64,000 nucleotides of DNA from Histomonas meleagridis (lineage: Eukaryota; Parabasalia; Tritrichomonadida; Dientamoebidae): positions 1-64,000 of the forward strand of contig WSYJ01000149.1 of the NCBI GenBank assembly GCA_020186115.1, given 5' to 3'. Of this stretch, positions 11,787-22,264 are shown piece by piece (position 1 is the first letter of the stretch; each line of letters begins with the position of its first letter). The notes beneath the pieces were generated by a model, which was not told the DNA's origin, ran no database searches, and was given only the letters and a program-made list of their open reading frames with translations. Position numbers and translations under genes: made by a program.

Positions 11787-11996
11787 ACATTTTTTTAAAC
11801 ATAATTTTAAATGTTAATTTTAATATTTTTTTTCTTGGAATCATAGTTATTTGTTTTATAATACAAGATAAATAGTTGTTTTTTTTTTAATGTTTAAATT
11901 TTCTTAATAATCTTTTCTTTATATGAAACTTTTTAATGAAATTTCTTTAATATAAACCGAAAATTAACGTCCACCGCCACAATAAAAAAGGAAAAA

Positions 11997-13195
11997 ATGT
12001 TTTGGGATATGGAAATTGCAACAGATCCACTTATGGAACTTTTACAAAAAGAAGACACACGACTTCGAGAAATTCTTGAAGAAGGTACTATGCTTCAAGA
12101 ATTTCGAACAGGTCATCAAGAGTTAACATCATATTTTTCACGTGAAGATATCATTACTGAATTATGTGAATGGTCTATGACACTTAAATATGAAAAAGAG
12201 ACGAAATTTGAACATTTATCACGTTTATCTACAGAAGTTTTAGTTTGTGGTGGAAGTTCGTATTCTACAATTTTACTTAATTCGAAATCATTTAAAACAT
12301 TTTGTTCTAATTTTTTAGGGAACGATGATGAATGGGATTCGATATGTGTTGGACATTTTCAAAAAATTTTTGTTCATCTTCTTCGACAATCATCAGGTAA
12401 ATATTTAGAATTCTTTCCAAATATTATAGAAGATTTAACCAATCATTTAAATTTAATCTCAGTCGTTGAATTTATTATTATATTAGAAACAGAGTTTACT
12501 AAATATTTACCTAAACGATTTGTTCCAATTATTTCACGACATATTAAAAGTAATCTAAATAATTCTAATATTAATATTTTTTATATCAATTTATGCACTT
12601 CGTCAAATATTTTTTAAAAGGATTTGAAGAAGAATTAATTAAAGAAAGTTTTACTACGGAAAATGTTCTTTTAGAATTAATTGAATCAGCGAAAATTCTT
12701 AAAGATAAAATATCAAAAATAGAAATTTATCGATTAATTAAAAATCTTCAAGAAAAATCAACGAAAATTCAAGAAATTATTCATAAATATGATAATGAAT
12801 TTTATTTAAATAAAGATTTAAATTCAGCTATAAAATCTTTTTCATCATTAAATATTAAACATTCAAATGAAGAATGTCTTCAAATGATTTTACAAACAAA
12901 TATTCATTGGTCAATTATTCATCAATTAATTCAACAACTTCAAATAATTCCTAAAGAAGAATTATTAACTATTATCAATAAAACAAAAGCTATCGAAATT
13001 CTTCAAGAAAATATTCGAAAACAAGAAATTAATCCTCAACAACTTCAACTCCTTCAAATTATTATAAAATATAACAAAGAAATTCTTCAAGAAATTCCAG
13101 AAGAAATTCAACATAAAATTCAATTATTAAATCAAAAATATGGAGGAGAAATCCCTATTGGATTTGAAAAAGAGAATAAAATTAATGCTGAATGA
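11997..13195 (+). pseudogene. SAPS-like (PP6 regulatory subunit) protein, right copy
   Basis: Same gene as 8648-9817. It is open from 11997 to about 12575, then out of frame, then open again to 13195. Two runs near 12580 and 12611 have T6 where the left arm has T5, so two one-base insertions only about 30 bases apart cause the break. With both runs at T5 length the frame would give 398 aa with a normal C-terminus. Both arms are damaged at different places, always in homopolymers or close to them, which makes read error a serious alternative to pseudogenisation. Confidence 0.6.
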
Positions 13196-13620
13196 TGAAA
13201 TGAATAAATGATTTATCTGAATTTTTATTATTTTTTGATTTTATATATTAAGAAATTTAATGATTTTCTTTAGATTTTTTGTGTAAAATTAGGCTTGAAA
13301 ATTATATTATCATTTTTTAAAATACTTTTTACATAAAGTATCTACAAATCATATTAAATAATTATCTAACGTTGAACAAAAAAGACAATGAATATTCAAA
13401 CAATAGTTTTCACTACAAGCAAAACTTTAGTGATTTTATTTTATGGTTCTTAGAGGTTAATTATAAAGATATGAAGGTGGAAATTTATTAAAATGTAAAT
13501 AAGTATAAGTAATTTATAACTTCTTTAGAAGCTTCTTTTGAAAAAATTAAATAATTCGATATAATAATTAAATTGAAATTGATCGTTCTCATGAACAAGC
13601 TTGTCTTTTCACATTTAAAA
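13196..13620. other. AT-rich intergenic segment in the right arm
   Basis: Mirror of 8196-8640. Nothing recognisable is seen apart from TCACATTTAAAA immediately before the DUF3447 start, an initiator-like position. Confidence 0.45.
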
Positions 13621-14796
13621 ATGTCACAACCCGACAATCAAGAACAATTAAATGGTAATAATACCCAAAGTGAAAATAAGTTCGCTGACTTTAATAAGTT
13701 AGTCCATAAACTTAAACAAATAATATATAATTTAACACAAGACAATTTTAAAATCTCTGTTGAACAAACAAAGAAATTATTTGATATAAGTTTTCCATAT
13801 TCACATAAACTCCTTCTTTGTAACCTAATTTATTCTATATTTTATTCCAAAAAAGAAAACAATTATATTTATCTGAACTACTTAGAAGCTCTAAACAAAG
13901 ATAAACCAAAAATTATTAAAATATTTTGTAATTATTTAAGTAAAATTAATTCACAAGAATCATATTATTTAATTCTAAAAATGATTGAAAAAAATTTAGT
14001 TGATTTAAATGACAAAAATGTTCTCAAAAAAATCAATCCAAAATATCGCATATATGTAAGTGAAGATGAAATTATTTATAAATTTTCTAAATATTTTTCT
14101 TCTACATCTGAAATATTTTCAAAAGAAGATTTTGGACTAGATAAGAAGTTAGTTGAAGAAGGATTTAATCCGAATGAAATTGCGAAAATAATTCGAAATG
14201 ATGAAATCGAAAAACTTCAAGAAATATCATCAAAAAATGATTTTGATTTTAATCAAACAATTGAACCATCACTTTATGAAAGATGTTCATTTATTAATCA
14301 AGAAGATGTTTCATTAATTGATTATGCAGCATTTTTTGGATCAATTAAATGTTTTAAATTTTTACTTATGAATGATGCAAATGTAGAAAATACAGGTAAA
14401 TATGCAGTTGCAGGTGGAAATATTGAAATCATTCATTTGTGTGAACAAAATAATTCATCATTTGATAATGCATGTGAAGCTGCAATTAAATTCCATAAGA
14501 ATGATATCTTTAAATATATTTATGAAAAGAAAATTGAACAAATTGACTTTGAAAAATGTTTAAAATATTCTAATTATGATATTTTGTCGTATTTGCTTAT
14601 AAAAGAAATGAAAATAAACAAAAGTCTTATTGATTATATAGCTCAATTTGGGAACTTATATCTTATGCAATGTTTCCTTCAAAATGATCTTCTTTCTGGA
14701 TATGTATTGTTTTCATCAATAAAATCTGAAAATTTTGAACTTGTTAAATTCATTGTTGAACAAAAAGTAATTGATATTAATGTTAAAGATGTTTAA
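13621..14796 (+). CDS. DUF3447/ankyrin-type protein, intact right copy
   Basis: 391 aa. The start at MSQPDNQ is preferred over the upstream ATG at 13591 because TCACATTT lies directly before it. The N-terminal 200 residues are helical with no named motif. Residues about 230-390 contain divergent ankyrin-like repeats typical of DUF3447 (SLIDYAAFFGSIKCFKFLLM, then GNIEIIHLCEQN and SENFELVKFIVEQ). It ends at DINVKDV, exactly where each downstream ankyrin module also ends before its spacer. The ORF may therefore be only the first exon or module of a longer ankyrin protein that continues at 14880. Trichomonads carry hundreds of such proteins; no function is established. Confidence 0.7.
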   Translation: MSQPDNQEQLNGNNTQSENKFADFNKLVHKLKQIIYNLTQDNFKISVEQTKKLFDISFPYSHKLLLCNLIYSIFYSKKENNYIYLNYLEALNKDKPKIIKIFCNYLSKINSQESYYLILKMIEKNLVDLNDKNVLKKINPKYRIYVSEDEIIYKFSKYFSSTSEIFSKEDFGLDKKLVEEGFNPNEIAKIIRNDEIEKLQEISSKNDFDFNQTIEPSLYERCSFINQEDVSLIDYAAFFGSIKCFKFLLMNDANVENTGKYAVAGGNIEIIHLCEQNNSSFDNACEAAIKFHKNDIFKYIYEKKIEQIDFEKCLKYSNYDILSYLLIKEMKINKSLIDYIAQFGNLYLMQCFLQNDLLSGYVLFSSIKSENFELVKFIVEQKVIDINVKDV

Positions 14797-14879
14797 TTTT
14801 TTTATTTAGGTTTTATTTGTTTTATTTTATATTTATTTTAAGATTTTACAATTTCTAATTACATTTTGAAAATTATTTA

Positions 14880-15640
14880 AAATGTTTGAAACAGCACTTA
14901 TAACTGCAACTAAAATTAATAACAAAAATATTGTTAAAATACTTCTTGAGCTTAAAGGAATTGATATTAATGCTAAAAATATTTATTTGTTTTATTTAAA
15001 ATTTATTTTAATAATTTGATATTTCAAAATAATATTTGGAAATTATATAAATTATTTAAAACAGCACTATTTATAGCATCTCAAAAAGGTCATACAGAAA
15101 TAGTTAAATTACTTCTTGAACAAGAAGGAATTGATATTAATGCCAACAATATTTATTTCCTTTATTTATCGTTTATTAAAATTTTTTTTGGATATATCAA
15201 AATATTATTTGAAACAGCACTTATTAAAGCATCTGAAAAAGGTTATACAGAAATAGTTAAATTACTTCTTGAACAAAAAGGAATTGATATTAATGCTAAA
15301 GAAATTTTTTTGTTATATATATTGTTTATTCTAATAATTTACGATATCAAAATAATATTTGGAAATCATATAAACTATTTAAAACAGCACTTATCTATGC
15401 ATCTTTATATGGTCATACAGAAATAGTTAAATTACTTCTTAAACAAAAAGAAATTGCCATAAATGCTTATGATATTTGCTTGTTTTATTTGATATTTATT
15501 ATAAAAATTTTATGTCTTAAAAATAATATTCGGAAATTATTTTGATTATTACACACAGCAGCCTCACTAGCAACTCAAATGAAAAATAAAGAAATTGTCA
15601 ATTTGTTTCTTGGAATTAATAGTAACGTTAAAAAATAAAA
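14880..15640 (+). pseudogene. Ankyrin modules separated by AT-rich spacers (right arm)
   Basis: Five ankyrin-like units follow the DUF3447 gene on the same strand: ETALITATKINNKNIVKILL, TALFIASQKGHTEIVKLLLE, TALIKASEKGYTEIVKLLLE, a fourth starting TALIYASLYGHTEIV in a shifted frame, and a last degenerate one. Each ends near GIDINAK and is followed by an AT-rich spacer that can be read through in some units but not others. The modules are much better conserved than a random relic would be. Either the spacers are removed from RNA, or the array was copied with its spacers and is decaying. Confidence 0.6.
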
Positions 15641-15757
15641 AATTAATTTGGGAAACTTTGATAGTTGGATCAAAATATTATTTGAAATATATTTGAGCAA
15701 AAGTCGAATAATTTTTTTTTTCTTTTGTTCGAATATAATTTAATTCTATTAAAAAAG

Positions 15758-15779
15758 AAAAAATTCACCTTCGACGGGA
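15758..15779 (-). repeat. tRNA-Lys 3'-end target-site copy, right element
   Basis: The reverse complement reads TCCCGTCGAAGGTGAA plus T6, identical to nt 60-73 of the tRNA-Lys gene at 21992-22064 and its terminator. Together with the complete tRNA gene at the other end of the element it brackets a 6.2-kb insertion as a direct duplication of at least 22 nt. Confidence 0.85.
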
Positions 15780-15975
15780 CTTGTTTATTCATTATCGTAT
15801 GTTATTAGTGATATTATCTTTAATTATAGACGCGACCGCCTTATTCTACTTCACTTTGACTCTTGTTTTATTCATAAACCAAATCTCGTCGGTTTTTTTT
15901 AAGGACTTTATTGATCGTCATGTTGGGGATGCCCTAACCCATCCTCAACATTTTCGTCAACAAGTTCTTCTTGAT

Positions 15976-18236
15976 TTACACCAACATCTTCTTGTAAATC
16001 GATTTTCTTTCATTACTATTTGGGTCGTCAGTTAATTGACCATATGGTGACGTTACTTCAATAATTTTAAGATTTTGATAATTACTGGAAAACCACCATA
16101 CATCCGGTTTAAGATTTCTGGAGTTTCCTTCTAATCTTATATTTCTTTTACTGATTGGCCTATCATAATTAAATATAATATTATTATTTGGTTTAATTTC
16201 TTTTAATACTTCTTTAATGATTGCATTATGTCGAATAGTATATTTATTTCTTAAATTAATACAACCATTTAATCTGTGCATGAGGGAATCATTGTAATTG
16301 TTATTACATTTATGACAAATTCCATCGCCGATTCCATTTTTATACAAAATTTCGCCTGTAGGCAAATTATTTGTTCTTGAAACTACGGCGAAATGTATAA
16401 TAGAGTCAGCAGTTGGAGCTTTATAATTCCCCAATGAAGAAATTGGATAACGGAGAATTTTTGTAATGTGTTAAATGTGTGACCTTTGATAGGTTTTGCT
16501 CTTAATTTTTCTCCATGTCTGTTTTTAATAATATTATTTAATTCATTTAATATATTTGTTTCATCAACTATTATTTTATTAATATCATTTGAATTATTGT
16601 CCCATATTTTAGCAGTTTCTTTATTAAAGTTCATCTTCATACCAATTTTTAATTTGGCTAAAGATTTAATTGTCCTTGAGAATAAACAATTTGTTCTGCT
16701 TTGACTAATTTGTGTAATTATATTATTCTCATCAACTGGAATATTTAAATAGGGTGAATTGTAATCTTTTTCGATCTTTCTATAATCTATTTCATTAATA
16801 AAAGATTGTCTGAATAATTTCCTAAAATTTGGATCAAAAGATTTTATAATATTTAGGAAGTTCTTAATTTGTAAAGTTTTAGCTCTTTCCCATAATTTTG
16901 GTAACCCTAAACCTCCATCACTCCATTTAGTATAAAATAATTCTTTAGGTAAACTATTAGTTTTACAATCCTTCATAATTAATTTCTTAATCATTGTATC
17001 AATATTATTTAATTCTTTCTCTGAACAATAACCATTTAATAATTCGAAATCTATTTCAGGAAGAATCATTCTTTTTATCACATCTATCTTTTGATTAAAT
17101 TTTAATGAGGATTTCATAATTTTAATGATTTCATTTTTAATTTTTATATAATCTAATATTAGTATGATCAAAACTACCTTTTTATTTAATTACTGCAGAT
17201 GAACCTAAATATTCTAAAGCTTCTAATAAAGGTAAATTAGGAATATTTTCATTCTGAATTTGTAATTTATAATTTAATGTAACTCTTCGATTATTTTCTT
17301 TAATATAACTTAAAGTTTTACATTTTTTTTTTTTTTTTGTCATATAATTCTTCTTACAGCACTTTTCTACTGTCTTTAACATGTTTTGCATACCTTCAGG
17401 GGGTTTGAGAAATCAAGACTATATCATCAGCATAAGCTTGAATATTAAAAATATATTACCTCATTATCATTTGTATTAATTGGAACACCATCTAGTTTAT
17501 GTTTAATCTGGATTTTCTTTAATAAAGGTTCTAAGCATAAATTAAATAATAAAGGTGATAAAGGACATCCTTGTCTTACACCTCTATTTATTTTAATTTG
17601 TTCAGTTCTTTTATTTCCAACTTTGATAGTAGTATAAGAATTATCATATAAGTCTTTAATTGCTTCTATAAATTTCGTTGGGAATCCTCTTTTCTTTAAA
17701 CTCCATAAAATAGCTTTATGAGGAACAGACCCAAAAGCATTAGTAAAATCTAGTGTAGTAATAATGATTGAAGAATTATTTCTTTTAGCTTCAGAAATTA
17801 ATTCATTTATAGTTGCTATATGTTCTGAAATACCATTAATACCAGCTTTAAATCCTTTTTGTACATGATTAATGAAGTTACAATTTTGATTTATAATTTG
17901 GATAATCTTTGATATCTGACACATTACAATTCTATACAATGTATTTGATATTGATATAGGTCTCCAAGATTTAATTTCTTTTGGATCACCTTTTTTATAT
18001 AATAATATTGTTTTCGAATTCTTTAAAGTTTGTGGAAATTTTCCGAATTTAATTATTTGTTCATTAATCATTTTAATAATTTTAGTAGTTGATTTAATAT
18101 CTATTTTCCATATAGGATTTCCAATTCCATCTGGACCATTAGCAGCCATATTTGATCTTGATCTTATTGAATTTCTAATTAAATCCTTATCTAATAGATT
18201 ATTTAATAAAAAATCTCTATTTTCTTCGTCAATCAT
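15976..18236 (-). pseudogene. RT and endonuclease region of the right retrotransposon
   Basis: 17445-18236 is open across the RT fingers and palm (SWRPIS, LDFTNAFGSVPH, RGVRQGCPLSPLLF). YADD follows around 17433 but in another frame because of T5 versus T4 in the left arm. 16383-17171 covers the thumb region, and 15976-16434 the CCHC knuckle and PDVWW endonuclease. The endonuclease end is cut by a 331-bp deletion (left-arm equivalent 5479-5809), which replaces its C-terminus with SIYKKMLV. A 15-base T run at about 17325-17338 replaces normal coding sequence seen in the left arm. The copy is inactive as written. Confidence 0.75.
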
Positions 18237-18269
18237 TTCTTTTAAGTCCTATAAACTATTTTCTTTTGG

Positions 18270-21200
18270 TTATTCAAAATTCGCAATTTTCTCAAATTGT
18301 ATTTTATAATAATTCCCAACTTCTTCTATATTTAAATCACATTCTGGTATAGGATCATTTAATATATACCATCTGATAGCTCTAACTGGATCTTCTCGAT
18401 ACATGTTTTGAGTTATATTTTTATATTTCTTTGATATAATATTCATATTATCTTGTTGAATATTTTCTAATGTAGCTGAAATATAATTTAATCTATTTTC
18501 TCTATGTTCTGGATTATCATTAATAATGTTTCGAATATATTCAATGTTATTTCCTCCAATTATTTTATTTAATATATCATTATTAGTATTCTTTAAAATA
18601 TTTACTATTTCTATTTCAATACTTGAAATAGTATTTAATATAGTTTGTGTAGGTGTTTTATCTTTTAATTCTATAATCCTTTTAATATAACTAGTAATTT
18701 CTGATAAATTTCTAATTATATTGTTTTGTCTTCTAATTGTAAGTTTTTGTCTAAAGTTTTTAGTAAGTTTAGGTAAATGAATCTCATTTTGTTCTTCTAT
18801 TTCTACCCTATTTAACCATTTTCTACATTTTATTAATAAATTATTTCTTTCTTCTAAAATAATTTGTTGTTCTTCTTGAGTCATTCCTATATTTTCTACT
18901 TGTTGTTGTTCCTGATTATTATTTTGTTGTTCTTCTTGATTATTATTTAGTTGTTCTTCTCGTTGTTGTTCTAGATTATTATTTTGTTGTACTTCTTGAT
19001 TATTTGGTTGTTCTTGTTGAATGACTCTTTGATCTTGATTTTGTATAATAATATTATTATTTCTATTAATTTCTCCATTATTTTGTTGATTAATAATAAT
19101 ATTTCTATCATTGAAGTGATTATTATTGTTATCATCTGTTAATTGTTCTTGAACTTTAATTTCATTTTCAATCTCATCAATTTGTTCTTGTAACAGGATT
19201 CTAAATATTGTGGATTTAATTTTAATCTTTTGTTTTGTAATAATTGTACCTTTTATTCTTGAATCACTATGCATTGAAAATGCATGTAATTTTATATTTC
19301 CTTCATTAGCTGTAATTGTCTTTTTTACAATAACCACATTATAAACCATTTCTTTTTTTCATTAATTCTTTAATATTTGGTGTTCTATTAACTTGATTTA
19401 TCCAATATTTAATAGTCGCCCAAATCCATCCTATTTCTGATTTTTTATCAACTATATATTTGTGTTTGGTTTTCATATGTGAAGAAAATGAACCCTGATT
19501 CATAATAGTAAAATAATCACAATTTGGACAGAAGCAAAAATAAAGATTCTTATGATAACTTTGATGTTGGTCTTGTAAATTAACTTGTTCCCAATAATTA
19601 TCTTTTAAACTTAAAAAGTTTAGAAATTCTAACATTGTACAACCTGGAAATGTTTTATTATGTATTTGTTTCTCATGATATTTCAAATGAGGTACACATG
19701 TGTAAATGCTTCTCCATCTCCTTGTGTACATACAAAAGGTCCTACACCTGGCCAACTTTTTTCGAATGCTATAATATTTAAAATTGGTATTTTAAATCTA
19801 TTATTATTGCACATGAATAAGTTCTCGTTTAAATCTTTATTCTTCCATTTATTAATTACTAATTTAATTTCTTCTTTAGTATTCGCATTTCTAATATCAT
19901 TTAATAAATTTTCTGGTGTTAAATCTTCTTCATCATTAATATTATTATTATTTCCATTATTGTGATTATTATTATTATTATTATTTAAATTGATGTTATT
20001 GATTTGATTTTGATTTTCTTGTGGAATATTATTGTTATTGAATCCTAAGGTTGTAATATTTGAGTTTAGTTGATTTTGATTATCATTGTTATTTTGATTT
20101 TGAGTTTCGTTATTATTTAGATTTATATTGATATTAATATTGGGTAAATTATAGTTTGGTGTTGGAAAATTGATATCTTTTTCTACAAATTTAATTTTTG
20201 GTATTTCTATAATTTGTTCATTAACTTTAATCTGTGGAATATTAAATGGTATACAATTCCTTCATTGTAATACGGAATAGGAATATTAATATTTTGTACT
20301 TGATTTTGATAGTTTGGTATTGGAATATTAATGTTTTGTATTTGATTTTGATAATTTGGAATATTAACTAAAAAGTTTTCTTGGTTGTATTGAGGTATTG
20401 GTATTGTATAATTTTGTAAATTTTGTTGGTAATTCGGTATGTCTATTTTGAAATCTTCTTGTTGATAATTAGGTATTGGAATTATAAAATTTTCTGTTTG
20501 TTTCTCATACTCTGGTATTTTAATAGGTACCAATTTTTTTTTTTTTTTAGGAATTGGTATTAAATAATTTTCTTTATTGATTTTAAAATTAGGAATTGTA
20601 ATTAACTTGTCTTCTTTATTGTAATAAGGTATAACGACATTAATTTCTTCATTATTGATTTTGAAGTCTGGAATATCAATAATTTTTTCTTTAACTTTTA
20701 CTACTGGTAAATCACAATTTATGTTTTTCTGTGTAATAGAGAAATTAGGAACATTAATTGGATATTGTTTAACTTGTGTAACATGAGAAATGTTTTTATT
20801 TAGTCTAATTTTGTTATTTAAGAATTGTAATGTGTCAGGTCTGATTGATAATGTTTTATTTATAATTCGAAAAGTATCTGGTGGTAAAATTAAACCTCGA
20901 TAAGAACATATATTCGGGATCTCAATATTGATGTTATTTTGTTCGATGATTAATATCCAATATGGTAAATCAATTTCAGTAAAATCTTTGTTTTCATAAT
21001 GTTCATTAATTAAATAAATTTCTCTCCAAGCATCTGGATTAATATTATTGAATATTCCAAAAATCAACTTGTGTTTTTAATAAATTTAATGCTGTCGGTA
21101 ATTTTTCCGTAAGTTTTTGTCCATGAAAAGATTAACGTCCAAAATAACCCGACGGTTTGTAAAGAATTTATAATTATTTCTGAACTGTGGTCTTGATTTA

Positions 21201-21972
21201 TATGGTTGATTAATTCAAAATTGTTAGAAATAATTTTATAACAATTTGGAAACGGACAGAATCTTTTATAATTTTTTGATTTTATAATATATTTGTTTTT
21301 AGTCAATAATCTTTGTATGATTCTTTCGTGAAAGAGTAATTCTTGATTAGGGTCAATATCATGTTCTTCTGATAAATGTTTTGATAGTATTTGAAAATCT
21401 TTTGTGAAAAAATTACATTCTGGAACTAATGAACAACAAAATGGTTCGAGTAATGGAATTTCACGAAACTCATTTAATTTGAATAATTGAGAAATTGGGA
21501 AATTTAAAAAATTATGAATTAATAATAAATTTTGCTGTAACCAAATGTTAGGCTTTGGTATTTGTTTCTTGATTGCTTTGATAATAGTTCTTTTAATTTC
21601 TTCTTTGTTGGGAAAATCTTTATTAATTATATAATTTTGTAAAAAGTTTTGTAATGTTCGATCTGTAATAATTTCTTTGTTATCTCTATAATAATTTTCA
21701 TTAATATCCCATATATTAATCTTATCTTGTAGTACATGGTCGAACTTTAAAATGTAAATATCTTCATAATTATTCGTAATTAAAGATTCGTTTCTTGTTG
21801 ATCGTAATTCAGATGTATGACCCTCTATTCCTGTAAAATTGTTCGTCTGAAGTTTTGAATTTCCAAATAATCTATCTGATGAAAATTCGAATTTTGAGAA
21901 AAGGGTATCATTCGATTCCTCTCCCTGTAACGGAGCTAAAGGCGAATTCTCAGCAAAAATAGAACTCTCCAT
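18270..21972 (-). pseudogene. N-terminal half of the retrotransposon protein (fingers, IP repeats, linker)
   Basis: The start MESSIFAENSPLAPL is at 21972. Residues about 175-260 hold two C2H2 fingers (CSLVPEC...HLSEEH and CPFPNC...HINQDH). At about 21065 a poly-A run shifts the frame, and the next segment (to 20207) is built of Ile-Pro-rich repeats. A further shift leads to an Asn-rich tract (about 19960-20150), then another finger (CPNC...HMKTKH, about 19470-19530), an in-frame TAA shared with the left copy, and an Asn/Gln-rich linker (18270-19349). Three or more fingers before the RT fit R2-type elements, where they read the target DNA. Sequence beyond 19761 exists only in this copy. Confidence 0.7.
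20260..20800 (-). repeat. Protein-level tandem repeat (about 16-17 aa, Ile-Pro motif) in the retrotransposon
   Basis: About ten units of the form NI(P/N)IPNYQNQ...Q appear in a row (for example INIPIPNYQNQVQ, then FKIDIPNYQQNLQNY and TIPIPQYNQENF). They alternate IPNY and IPIP halves. The final units are almost identical at DNA level and the first ones are diverged, suggesting ongoing expansion. I know of no such domain in R2-type proteins. Confidence 0.7.
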
Positions 21973-21981
21973 CAAAAAAAC

Positions 21982-21989
21982 AAAAAAAA
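21982..21989 (-). terminator. Pol III T8 terminator of tRNA-Lys
   Basis: Eight consecutive T on the minus strand begin two nt past the discriminator base, followed by G and another T run. This is a standard RNA polymerase III terminator. The retrotransposon ATG lies 10 nt farther on. Confidence 0.8.
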
Positions 21990-21991
21990 TT

Positions 21992-22064
21992 CACCTTCGA
22001 CGGGATTCGAACCCGCAACCCCAGGATTAAAAGTCCTATGCTCTAACCGTTGAGCTACGGAGGT
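21992..22064 (-). tRNA. tRNA-Lys (anticodon UUU)
   Basis: A 73-nt cloverleaf folds on the minus strand. The acceptor ACCTCCG pairs with CGAAGGT (one C-A mismatch at the fifth pair). The D arm is GCTC/GAGC, the anticodon stem TAGGA/TCCTG with loop CTTTTAA, and the T arm GCGGG/CCCGT with loop TTCGAAT. Anticodon bases are 22029-22031 (UUU, lysine AAA codon). The internal promoter boxes are visible (TAGCTCAACGG and GGTTCGAATCC). There is no intron. It abuts the 5' end of the retrotransposon and is intact. Confidence 0.93.
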
Positions 22065-22264
22065 TCTTGTTATCTTAAATTCAAAAAAATAAAATATATT
22101 ATAGCTTTATTTTCATGTGATGATCTTTTTTGTTTTTCTCATTAACTTAAAAAAATTTATTACTGTTTAATTTTCATTTTTCTCATATTTTAGTTGACTC
22201 AAAAATTATATCAAATTTCAAAGTGAATAAATAGGTATTTTTTGCTTATTTTTGTTTTTATTTT

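Larger units (their letters stand above)
11374..19761. repeat. Right arm of the giant inverted repeat
   Basis: Inverted copy of 1501-10439, 8.4 kb, shorter by two deletions relative to the left arm (223 and 331 bases; one junction has a 2-bp microhomology). It carries the intact NTF2-like and DUF3447 genes and continues without a break into the 5' half of its retrotransposon and the tRNA-Lys gene. The right side therefore looks like the ancestral arrangement, with the left arm a secondary inverted copy. Confidence 0.95.
15780..21981 (-). mobile_element. tRNA-Lys-targeted R2/NeSL-type retrotransposon, both ends present
   Basis: The element runs on the minus strand from just below the intact tRNA-Lys gene (5' end) to the partial tRNA copy (3' end). 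It has essentially no 5' leader: its ATG at 21972 is 19 nt past the tRNA 3' end and just beyond the T8 terminator. Content in order: two C2H2 fingers, an Ile-Pro repeat tract, an Asn-rich tract, further fingers, RT, CCHC and a restriction-like endonuclease. It has no LTRs and no poly(A). Allowing for its two internal deletions the original would be about 6.8 kb. The target duplication leaves the upstream tRNA whole with its own terminator, so insertion should not destroy the tRNA gene. R2/NeSL relatives elsewhere target rRNA and other multicopy RNA genes. Confidence 0.85.

Noticed and set aside
14796-15640. Ankyrin spacers as standard GT-AG introns
   Set aside because: No consistent GT start or the trichomonad 3' splice motif is visible; ACAG at the right edge is explained by the Thr-Ala codons of the next repeat.
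15781-16035. 84-aa ORF (MFIHYRMLLVILSL...) and its left mirror at 5766-6029
   Set aside because: Antisense shadow of the retrotransposon 3' end and UTR; it crosses the tRNA junction edge and has no independent support.
1-22000. Palindrome as the inverted ends of one giant DNA transposon (Maverick/Polinton type)
   Set aside because: No capsid, polymerase B, integrase or protease genes are present. The outer edge cuts through a retrotransposon, and the arms contain ordinary genes.
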